Shown: positions 1 through 5,255 of the stretch, in pieces | How the letters are laid out: every line of letters starts with the position of its first letter | How positions within the stretch are numbered: the stretch's first letter is position 1 | DNA from: Chloroflexota bacterium | Lineage (GTDB): Bacteria > Chloroflexota > Ktedonobacteria > Ktedonobacterales > Ktedonobacteraceae | NCBI GenBank assembly: GCA_027316975.1 | Contig: DAHVFL010000242.1 | Location: 1 to 7,089, forward strand | Length of the DNA: 7,089 nt | Direction: 5' to 3' | Notes under the pieces: generated by a model | The model's database searches: none | What the model saw: the letters and a program-made list of their open reading frames with translations, nothing else | What the model was told of the DNA's origin: nothing | Translations under genes and position numbers: made by a program

Positions 1-822
1 TTGTCGCTGCCGCAATTCTGCCAGCATCGCCGAGCGCATAGACTCCACATTGCCATCATAAAGCAAAAGTGGAACCGCAGGCGCGTAGTGTGTCAGCATT
101 TGACCGGGCGAAGGCTGTGCCGCTAATTGATCGGATTCATCAGCTTTTCGGTAGCGCGGCGGTGGCGGCTGCACATCCGGCACGACGGCGCGTAAGGCTT
201 CAAGACTAACACCCCCAGGCCGCAGGATGGTTGGTTGCTCAGAGCAGAGGTCAAGCACGGTTGACTCAACGCCTACCTCGCACGAGCCACCGTCTAGAAT
301 GAGCGGGACGCGACCGGCAAGGTCTGCCAGCACATGCTGCGCAGTAGTCGGGCTGACGTGCATGAAGCGATTCGCGCTCGGCGCGGCGATGGGAGAACCC
401 AGGGCGCGAATTAACGCCTGCGCGACCGCGTGGCGCGGCATTCGCACAGCAACGGTCTCCAGTCCAGCCGTCGCAAGATGCGGAACACGCGGGCTGCGTG
501 GCAGTATCAACGTGAGCGGGCCGGGCCAGAACGCGGCTACCAGCCGTTTTGCCTCGTCAGATAACGCAGTCGTCAATTGCTCCAAAGATGCTTCGTCGGC
601 GATATGCGCAATCAGGGGATCGCTGTGAGGACGCCCTTTAGCAACAAAGATGCGTTCCAGCGCCGCCGGTTGAAACACGTCCGCGCCCAGCCCATAGACC
701 GTCTCGGTGGGAAACGCCACTACGTTGCCAGTGCGCAATATGCCAGTCGCGTATTCAATAATCGATGCTTCGGGCTGTATAGCATTTACTCGGATAACCC
801 CGGTTTCTATTTCATCGGACAT
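1..822 (-). CDS. Threonylcarbamoyl-AMP synthase (Sua5/YwlC/TsaC family), 3' end cut by the window edge
   Basis: Makes threonylcarbamoyl-AMP from threonine, bicarbonate and ATP, the first step of t6A modification at position 37 of ANN-decoding tRNAs; a cytoplasmic enzyme. The visible 274 residues read without a stop from ATG at 822 to the left edge. Family motifs in order: FPTETVYGLG (37-46), KGRPHSDPL (62-70), APSAN (147-151), ESTVLD (186-191), ILRPGGVS (199-206). The proline-rich stretch near 218-223 and SPGQMLTHYAP (238-248) mark the linker into the extra C-terminal Sua5 domain, so this is the long Sua5 type rather than the short TsaC type. Long Sua5 proteins are usually about 330-350 residues, so roughly 60-80 residues lie outside the window. 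The start is supported by a purine-rich AAGAGGG tract about 10 nt upstream. It is divergent from the esterase gene. Family assignment is very secure; the identity of the missing C-terminus cannot be checked. Confidence 0.96.
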   Translation of the reverse strand, partial: MSDEIETGVIRVNAIQPEASIIEYATGILRTGNVVAFPTETVYGLGADVFQPAALERIFVAKGRPHSDPLIAHIADEASLEQLTTALSDEAKRLVAAFWPGPLTLILPRSPRVPHLATAGLETVAVRMPRHAVAQALIRALGSPIAAPSANRFMHVSPTTAQHVLADLAGRVPLILDGGSCEVGVESTVLDLCSEQPTILRPGGVSLEALRAVVPDVQPPPPRYRKADESDQLAAQPSPGQMLTHYAPAVPLLLYDGNVESMRSAMLAELRQRQ

Positions 823-873
823 TTGCTAGAATCCCTCTTTCTTCCTTTCACAGCAGTCCTATTCCTTTCAAAT

Positions 874-903
874 TTGCCCGTCATCGCGTTAAAATGCTAT
901 ACT
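874..903 (+). promoter_or_regulatory. Candidate sigma-70-type promoter of the esterase gene
   Basis: TTGCCC (874-879), an 18-bp spacer, then TATACT (898-903) preceded by TGC, which gives an extended -10 (TGCTATACT). The same 9-mer occurs in the promoter proposed for the AlbA_2 gene. Transcription would start near 910, leaving about a 40-nt leader to ATG at 950. The Shine-Dalgarno sequence ahead of that ATG is weak. No clear promoter was recognised for sua5 in this divergent gap. Confidence 0.5.
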
Positions 904-949
904 TGTTACGTTCTAAACACTATGCAGCAAATACACTAGAGTGGACTAG

Positions 950-1960
950 ATGCGCAATACTGATTATGAATATTCGCTAAACAAGCGCCGTATTACCGGC
1001 ATTACTGGAATTATCATAGCCCTGCTTCTCATTCTGGGCGTTATCGTGTATAGCTCACGCGCAGGTATCCTACCCGGTGCCGGTCGATCACCCGCGCCGG
1101 GAATCAGCATCTTCGCGCAGCAGCAAACGAGCGCGTGCAACACGCCCCTGCACCAACCAGGGAATGCAATGCTTTCCATCTACTCAGCAGGATTGTCACG
1201 CACTTTTCTGGTCCACCTTCCTCCCTCGTATGGCACACAGTTCCAGGCCGTTGTGATTAACTATCACGGCTATGATAACACGGCGCAGCGCACGGCTCAA
1301 CATACCAACATGGGAGCTGAGGCGGACAAGGCTGGCTTCATCCTGGTTTTCCCGCAGGCCGTTGATAGCCCGCCCTCGTGGAACGCCGGCATAGGACGCT
1401 TCGGGCCAACCGGAGATGCCGATGACGTGCAGTTCACACGCGACCTGATTAGCTACATGGAGAAAAATTACTGCGTTAATACGCAACGCATTTACGTCAC
1501 CGGCTATTCCGAAGGTGGCGGCATGGCCTACCGCCTGGCCTGCGAGTTGAGCCAGCAGATCGCGGCGTTTGCCACCGTCGAGGGCGCGTTTTATAACGTG
1601 CCAGGCGGCTGCAAGCCATCGCGCCCGGTGCCATTCCTTGAGATTCACGGGCAAGCCGATCAACTGGCTCCCTACGGCGGCAATCCAGGCGCGGGCATGG
1701 CTTCCGTCCAGGCAATATTACATTTCTGGTTAGACATCGACCAATGCAAGAGCGCCAACAAGGTCATTTTCCAGAAAGCCGATGTGACCGGTATAGAATG
1801 GCCCAGTTGCGCCCCCGGCACAGTGGTCGAGCATTATCGTATCAGCGACGGCGGCCATACCTGGCCTGGCTCCAGCCCTGAACCCTCCCTCGGCTTTACG
1901 ACGCAGACGATCGATGCCAACGTCGTGATCTGGAACTTTTTCAGCCGGTTCACAAATTAG
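950..1960 (+). CDS. Membrane-anchored alpha/beta-hydrolase esterase, polyhydroxybutyrate-depolymerase/feruloyl-esterase-like (LpqC type)
   Basis: A 336-residue serine hydrolase predicted to act outside the cytoplasm. Residues 12-14 (KRR) precede a hydrophobic helix at about 16-34, which looks like a signal anchor or uncleaved signal peptide, followed by a Pro/Gly/Gln-rich linker to about 62. The catalytic domain has the nucleophile elbow GYSEGG with Ser187, the acid in HGQAD (Asp237) and the histidine in DGGHTWPG (His303). These are spaced and worded as in the esterase/PHB depolymerase family (COG3509). NYHGY (104-108) is the likely oxyanion-hole strand. Six cysteines (63, 175, 198, 221, 266, 287) in the exported part suggest disulfides. 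The substrate cannot be told from sequence: polyesters, short-chain hydroxyalkanoate oligomers and feruloylated or acetylated polysaccharide are all seen in the family. The gene stands alone, divergent from sua5 and tail-to-tail with the Nudix gene, overlapping it by 4 bp. Confidence 0.9.
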   Translation: MRNTDYEYSLNKRRITGITGIIIALLLILGVIVYSSRAGILPGAGRSPAPGISIFAQQQTSACNTPLHQPGNAMLSIYSAGLSRTFLVHLPPSYGTQFQAVVINYHGYDNTAQRTAQHTNMGAEADKAGFILVFPQAVDSPPSWNAGIGRFGPTGDADDVQFTRDLISYMEKNYCVNTQRIYVTGYSEGGGMAYRLACELSQQIAAFATVEGAFYNVPGGCKPSRPVPFLEIHGQADQLAPYGGNPGAGMASVQAILHFWLDIDQCKSANKVIFQKADVTGIEWPSCAPGTVVEHYRISDGGHTWPGSSPEPSLGFTTQTIDANVVIWNFFSRFTN

Positions 1961-2439
1961 TCCCGGGCGCGGCGCTCCCGCAAGGCAACATAATCTTCGA
2001 GCATACTTATACAGTGAATCGCCAATCGTTCACGCATGTGAGGCTCATCCAGCCAGACCGGGCTCCCTTCAATACTACTCTTGAGCGACCCGCCAACCAC
2101 TTCTCCCACAAATGTAATGGTCAAGGTACTCAAACGTACAAGTTGAGTACTCTTATGCGCATAGGTGCCAATTGTATCAAACAGCCGCACGTCGAGGCCC
2201 GTCTCTTCGCGAAACTCGCGCCGCGCCGTTTCAGCAGGGTACTCATGCCAGCGCATAAACCCACCAGGAAAAACTATCACGCCTTCTGGCCGTTCGAGAA
2301 GCAAGAAACGTCCCGAATCTTCCACAATTACGCACGCGCTTCCCAGCGGCGGCAAATTGCCCGCCAGCAGAAGATTGAGCGTATTAAAGCAAACCGGCAC
2401 CAGTCCTCCTATGACGCGATAGAGGAAATGTTTCAACAC
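1957..2439 (-). CDS. Nudix hydrolase with hydrophobic N-terminal extension
   Basis: A 160-residue protein carrying a perfect Nudix box GX5EX7REUXEEXGU at residues 60-82: G60, E66, REF at 74-76, EE at 78-79, G81 and L82. It should bind divalent metal and cleave a nucleoside-diphosphate-linked substrate (NDP-X). Which substrate it uses cannot be inferred. VIVFPGGF just before the box is the usual strand-loop lead-in. The first ~27 residues (LKHFLYRVIGGLVPVCFN and on) are hydrophobic and precede the normal start of the fold, so they may be a membrane-associating helix. The start is GTG at 2439, supported by GGTGGA about 9 nt upstream; an in-frame TTG follows at once. It is convergent with the esterase gene, sharing the 4-bp TTAG so that both stops overlap, and divergent from the trpF-like gene. 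Confidence 0.93.
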   Translation of the reverse strand: MLKHFLYRVIGGLVPVCFNTLNLLLAGNLPPLGSACVIVEDSGRFLLLERPEGVIVFPGGFMRWHEYPAETARREFREETGLDVRLFDTIGTYAHKSTQLVRLSTLTITFVGEVVGGSLKSSIEGSPVWLDEPHMRERLAIHCISMLEDYVALRERRARD

Positions 2440-2460
2440 TATGCAATATCCACCAATCTA

Positions 2461-2490
2461 TTGTTCTCGTATTCACGGGCATATTATACT
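2461..2490 (+). promoter_or_regulatory. Candidate promoter of the trpF-like gene, back to back with the Nudix promoter
   Basis: TTGTTC (2461-2466), an 18-bp spacer, then TATACT (2485-2490). The -35 matches only three of six consensus bases, so this rests mostly on the -10. The -10 physically overlaps the minus-strand TATAAT at 2483-2488, so RNA polymerase could not occupy both at once. Confidence 0.35.
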
Positions 2491-2513
2491 TCATAGAAGA
2501 GGTATACGATCAA
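2483..2513 (-). promoter_or_regulatory. Candidate promoter of the Nudix gene
   Basis: Read on the minus strand, TTGATC (2513-2508), a 19-bp spacer and a perfect TATAAT (2488-2483). Transcription would begin near 2476 and give a leader of about 37 nt to GTG at 2439. The -10 is at consensus but the spacer is longer than ideal. Confidence 0.45.
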
Positions 2514-2522
2514 TTCACACAT

Positions 2523-2527
2523 GAGGA
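2523..2527 (+). promoter_or_regulatory. Shine-Dalgarno site that decides the trpF-like start
   Basis: GAGGA lies 5 nt before ATG at 2533 and inside the first codons of the longer reading frame from ATG 2521. The 2521 ATG has its nearest purine tract (GAAGAGG, 2496-2502) about 18 nt away, which is too far. The 2533 start is therefore preferred. Confidence 0.6.
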
Positions 2528-2532
2528 TTTCC

Positions 2533-3192
2533 ATGCCACCAACAAAAAAACCACGCTTCAAAATTTGCTGTACGGGCAGCATCGAGGAGGCACAGCTCGC
2601 CATCCGTTATGGCGCGTCTGCCATTGGACTTGTCTCCGCAATGCCGAGCGGCCCCGGTGTAATCGAGGAAAGCCTGATTGCGCGCATCGCCGCCACTATC
2701 CCACCCGGTATCGCCTCGGTTTTGCTGACCAGCCAGCAGGACGCGGATAGTATCATCGAGCAACAACGCTATTGCCGCGTCAACACGCTGCAAATCGTCG
2801 ATCATTTTCCCATGGATGGCTATAAGAAGCTGCGAAATGCTTTGCCAGGTGTATCACTCATGCAGGTTATCCACGTTGGAGGAGATGAGTCAATCGATGA
2901 AGCGATCTCCATAGCGCCATATGTGCATGGGATTCTACTCGACTCCGGCAACCAGTCGCTGGCGATTAAGGAGTTGGGCGGCACCGGGCGCACGCACAAC
3001 TGGGCCATCAGCAAGCGCATACGCGAAGCAGTTGACGCGCCAATCTTCCTGGCTGGCGGTCTGAACGCCGCTAACGTTGCCGAAGCCATCGCCACAGTAC
3101 AACCCTACGCGGTGGATGTGTGCAGCGGTGTGCGCACAAATGGCAATCTGGACGAAGAGAAGCTGGCTCAGTTTGTTAGTCAGATTCCGTAA
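2533..3192 (+). CDS. TrpF-like protein (phosphoribosylanthranilate isomerase family, divergent)
   Basis: A 219-residue (beta/alpha)8 barrel of the PRA isomerase family, which converts N-(5-phosphoribosyl)anthranilate to CdRP in tryptophan synthesis. Conserved parts in this numbering: KICC at 10-13 with the presumed catalytic base Cys12, ILLDSGN with the presumed catalytic acid Asp137, GGTGRTHNW at 149-157, LAGGL at 173-177 and VDVCSGVR at 194-201, the last forming the C-terminal phosphate-binding loops. Two differences stand out. The usual SPRYV-like segment after strand 2, which supplies a substrate-binding arginine, is replaced by MPSGPGVI (37-44). The usual QLHG is replaced by QIVD (87-90). 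No other trp gene is adjacent. It may be a functional but divergent TrpF or a paralogue with another substrate. ATG 2533 was chosen over ATG 2521 because of the GAGGA 5 nt before it. Its 3' end overlaps the convergent AlbA_2 gene by 17 bp. Confidence 0.82.
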   Translation: MPPTKKPRFKICCTGSIEEAQLAIRYGASAIGLVSAMPSGPGVIEESLIARIAATIPPGIASVLLTSQQDADSIIEQQRYCRVNTLQIVDHFPMDGYKKLRNALPGVSLMQVIHVGGDESIDEAISIAPYVHGILLDSGNQSLAIKELGGTGRTHNWAISKRIREAVDAPIFLAGGLNAANVAEAIATVQPYAVDVCSGVRTNGNLDEEKLAQFVSQIP

Positions 3193-4567
3193 CTTCCTTG
3201 CTACAGGCAGAAGCATAACGCGATGCCAGCTTTTGCTTCTTACGTTTCATACTGGCACCCTGACTCGTCGGATAGAAATGCCTTGTAGGCCGCGATCTTT
3301 TTTGACGCGGCTGGGTTGAAAGCGATGGCGATGATTTTGCCGATGCTGAAGCACGTTCATCATTTTCGGTTGTCGAGGAGCGAGAAAAAATTACCACAAA
3401 CTCACCCTGCTCGCGAAATTGAGGATCAGGGCGACCGAGTTGGCGCATCTGGTCGATCATGAAGCTAATGCCACTACCCACACGCTCCATGTATCCACCA
3501 GGAAAATCTCTTAGCACCGTAGTAATAATAGGGTTGCGCGGTTTCGAGCGCACTCTCCCTTCTTTAAGCTCTTCAAGTTGAATGCCTGCCATAAGTAAAC
3601 CCGGATTATGCACCTCAATACGATCTTGATAATAAAAAATACGCACAGCTTCACCCTGCAAACTATAGTCGCGATGCACAACAGCGTTTACCACTGCTTC
3701 ACGCAAAGCCTCCAATGGAAAATCAGGTTCGTCAATTCTATGAAAACCATCCATATAGGCTGGTACCGGTACGTACTGTTTGAAAAATGCTTCAGCCTGA
3801 TCTATCTGCTGAGTAATCGTACCTTGCAAGATGCGACGATCAGCGTAGCGTTGTTTGCCAGTTTTATCCTTATAGAGGATACAAACGACTTCAGCCTGAA
3901 TTAAGAATTGCTGGGGGTCATACCCAAAAAGTAACAGACCTGCGTTAGTGGGTCGAATCACGTCCTGTCGAGCATCATCTCTGGTAATAGTCGCGCAGCC
4001 AATATTAAGCAATATCTCCTCAAGATTATCCAGCCGACCTGCCATTTTACTACGACTGGGACGCTGCTCCAGATAAGATTCAACCCGTGTCATATCTAAA
4101 TCAGCTATGGTTGCCCTGGCTACCGGCTGTGTCTCCCATGCTAACACTCCCTGGGTGTAAAGGAACTCTTCGATCTCTTTGACCGTAAGTGGAACTGTAA
4201 ATGTGCCGCGCCTTATCCAGCACACTCCGCCTGATTGGTATAGTGTGCCATTGTTGGGCGGAATATGAGCCACTACAATTTGTTGACCTTCTAATTCAAG
4301 CACCTCTGGTTGAGAGGGATCAAAGCGCACAGCAGGCTTGCAAAGGCGAGCCGCCTGCAATATAGCATCGAGAGTTTCTGAGATCTTCTTTACACCTACT
4401 ATCTGCCACGTTTGGTCAGCCACCCCGATTATGATAAATCCACCCAGGGAATTGGCAAATCCACAGATACGCTCTGCCAAATCTGAAGGGCGTGGGGCAG
4501 CTACTTTAAACTCAACGGTGGGTGTTTCTCCACCTTTAATAAGTGCCTCTAAAGATGCTATGTCCAC
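3176..4567 (-). CDS. AlbA_2 (Schlafen-like) DNA-binding domain / GHKL-type ATPase protein (COG2865-like regulator)
   Basis: A 463-residue cytoplasmic protein. The AlbA_2 (Schlafen AlbA_2, PF04326-like) domain spans about 13-133, shown by TPTVEFK (16-21), FANSLGGFIIIGVAD (37-51) and GGVCWIRRGTFTVPLT (113-128). A middle region leads to a HATPase_c_4-like domain at about 284-395. It contains EALREAVVNAVVHRDYS (286-302), whose N-box-like NAVVHRD is typical, then RIEVHNPG (316-323) and GGYMERVGSGI (357-367). Family members are annotated as putative transcriptional regulators; biochemical roles are poorly known and some Schlafen-type proteins act in stress or defence. After about 397 comes a Ser/Lys/Arg-rich low-complexity tail of ~65 residues with KRKKQK (440-445). 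The start is GTG at 4567 with AAGGGA 8 nt upstream. The gene is AT-richer than its neighbours in places: 25 G/C of 60 in 3601-3660, against 38 of 60 in 5581-5640 of manA. This may point to transfer. Confidence 0.88.
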   Translation of the reverse strand: MDIASLEALIKGGETPTVEFKVAAPRPSDLAERICGFANSLGGFIIIGVADQTWQIVGVKKISETLDAILQAARLCKPAVRFDPSQPEVLELEGQQIVVAHIPPNNGTLYQSGGVCWIRRGTFTVPLTVKEIEEFLYTQGVLAWETQPVARATIADLDMTRVESYLEQRPSRSKMAGRLDNLEEILLNIGCATITRDDARQDVIRPTNAGLLLFGYDPQQFLIQAEVVCILYKDKTGKQRYADRRILQGTITQQIDQAEAFFKQYVPVPAYMDGFHRIDEPDFPLEALREAVVNAVVHRDYSLQGEAVRIFYYQDRIEVHNPGLLMAGIQLEELKEGRVRSKPRNPIITTVLRDFPGGYMERVGSGISFMIDQMRQLGRPDPQFREQGEFVVIFSRSSTTENDERASASAKSSPSLSTQPRQKRSRPTRHFYPTSQGASMKRKKQKLASRYASACSKEVTESD

Positions 4568-4605
4568 TTTTTTAATCCCTTTTAACCGACTGTTTTGCTA
4601 ATAGG

Positions 4606-4634
4606 AGTATAGCAGTTTCAATGCTTGCTGCCAA
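4606..4634 (-). promoter_or_regulatory. Strong candidate promoter of the AlbA_2/ATPase gene
   Basis: Read on the minus strand, TTGGCA (4634-4629), an exact 17-bp spacer and TATACT (4611-4606), preceded by TGC as an extended -10. Each hexamer matches five of six consensus bases. Transcription would start near 4599, giving a leader of about 32 nt before GTG at 4567. The -35 and spacer lie in the last codons and stop of the hydrolase remnant, so the promoter was built on or exposed by decayed coding sequence. Confidence 0.7.
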
Positions 4635-4780
4635 TATACTCCCTTATTAGCTCGTTGATGCGGGCGGGCTGTTCGTGGATGACCCGGTGCGAGCTATCGG
4701 GGATGCGTTGAATGCTCAGACCGGTGATGTAGTTCTCCAGGTCGGCAAGAGGATAGACCCGTAAAATCGCATTCCATGCG
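4618..4780 (-). pseudogene. Remnant of an alpha/beta-hydrolase gene (C-terminal end, frame broken)
   Basis: From about 4749 down to the TGA at 4620-4618, one minus-strand frame reads LADLENYITGLSIQRIPDSS followed by HRVIHEQP and a helix INELIREYI. This is the typical last strand, catalytic-histidine loop (PDxSH) and final helix of epoxide-hydrolase/haloalkane-dehalogenase-like alpha/beta hydrolases. The preceding segment expected in the family, a strand ending in WGxxD, is not in this frame. A faint echo (HGMRFYGSILLP) appears in another frame at about 4743-4778, suggesting at least one frameshift. Everything further upstream (nucleophile elbow, lid) is absent, and the thioredoxin-like gene occupies that place. 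The open frame extends upstream to an apparent start at 4899, but that part overlaps the thioredoxin-like gene antisense and looks unrelated. I read this as a relic, not a working gene. Confidence 0.62.
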
Positions 4781-4789
4781 AAATAGTGC

Positions 4790-4817
4790 TTGACATCGTA
4801 CCTTTGCGAGTGATACC
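4790..4817 (+). promoter_or_regulatory. Possible promoter of the thioredoxin-like/manA unit
   Basis: A perfect TTGACA (4790-4795) is followed after 16 bp by GATACC (4812-4817), which matches the -10 consensus at only three positions. It lies inside or just upstream of the hydrolase relic and would give a leader of about 45 nt. It is weakly supported because of the poor -10. Confidence 0.33.
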
Positions 4818-4867
4818 CTTCTAACACAAGATCATTAAGAGACAATTGACGTAATAAAGAGGATAGT

Positions 4868-5215
4868 ATGGTAGAGCATAAAGCAGGTTTCATCAACATA
4901 TCGAGTCAGGATTTTCCTGAGCAGGTGCTTCAGGCCGAACAAATGGTGCTGGTTGATTTTTCGTCCGATAAAAGTAATGCCTGTCAAATTTTTGACGCGG
5001 AGTTTTCTGCGGTGAGCAGCGAGTACCAGGGACGTGTCACATTCGCCCGTCTCAACATCGATACCGAAACTAGTCTGACCGACGAATGGAAGGTTACGGG
5101 CATTCCGACGGTTATTTTCTTCAAAAACGGTCAGGAGATCAACCGCATCAACGGTATTGTGATGCGCCAGAAACTACGCAAGCAGATCGAAGGGACGCTG
5201 CTGGCGCATTTCTAA
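4868..5215 (+). CDS. Thioredoxin-fold protein with SxxC in place of CxxC
   Basis: A 115-residue single thioredoxin domain of about the usual length (105-115). Strand beta-3 reads MVLVDF (26-31). The active-site segment that is normally WCGPC reads KSNAC (35-39), so the N-terminal nucleophilic cysteine is Ser36 and only the resolving cysteine, Cys39, remains. Asp30 sits where the buried aspartate of thioredoxins is expected. The cis-proline loop TGIPT is intact (Pro80), followed by VIFFKNGQE and the C-terminal helix. There is no signal peptide, so it should be cytoplasmic. Without the first cysteine it cannot act as an ordinary dithiol reductase; a chaperone-like, substrate-trapping or glutathionylation-type role is possible but unproven. 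The start ATG 4868 has AAAGAGGA ending 4 nt upstream. The gene is followed at a 40-bp distance by manA on the same strand, which suggests one transcript. The fold is secure, the role unknown. Confidence 0.88.
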   Translation: MVEHKAGFINISSQDFPEQVLQAEQMVLVDFSSDKSNACQIFDAEFSAVSSEYQGRVTFARLNIDTETSLTDEWKVTGIPTVIFFKNGQEINRINGIVMRQKLRKQIEGTLLAHF

Positions 5216-5236
5216 GGCAATGCGGTACACAAAAGT

Positions 5237-5245
5237 AGGAGGGGG
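5237..5245 (+). promoter_or_regulatory. Shine-Dalgarno site that decides the manA start
   Basis: AGGAGGGGG ends 10 nt before ATG at 5256. It falls inside the reading frame that would begin at ATG 5220, which has no such site in front of it. Known class I mannose-6-phosphate isomerases begin close to the PIRLQASLHETIWGG-like segment, which agrees with 5256. Confidence 0.6.
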
Positions 5246-5255
5246 ATGTGGGTTC

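Noticed and set aside
227..939. Plus-strand open frames opposite sua5 (227-628 and 577-939)
   Set aside because: The minus strand encodes an unmistakable Sua5 protein through 1-822. The plus frames are shadows of it, the second running into the promoter gap.
1196..1715. Minus-strand open frames opposite the esterase gene
   Set aside because: The catalytic serine, aspartate and histidine motifs are all in the plus frame. The minus frames are GC-driven shadows.
2014..2496. Plus-strand 160-codon open frame
   Set aside because: It lies antisense to the Nudix gene, whose perfect Nudix box makes the minus strand the coding one. The plus product has no recognisable motif.
3193..3380. Frameshifted winged-helix domain in the tail of the AlbA_2 protein
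   Set aside because: The alternative minus frame reads a short Arg/His/Gln-rich peptide without winged-helix features and soon hits a stop, so no hidden domain could be supported.
3608..3904. Plus-strand 98-codon frame opposite the AlbA_2/ATPase gene
   Set aside because: The minus frame holds the conserved ATPase domain here. The plus product is hydrophobic noise without a ribosome binding site.
4750..4899. N-terminal half of the minus-strand 93-codon frame as a real gene start
   Set aside because: It overlaps the thioredoxin-like start antisense and shows no hydrolase similarity. Only the C-terminal half is convincing, as a relic.
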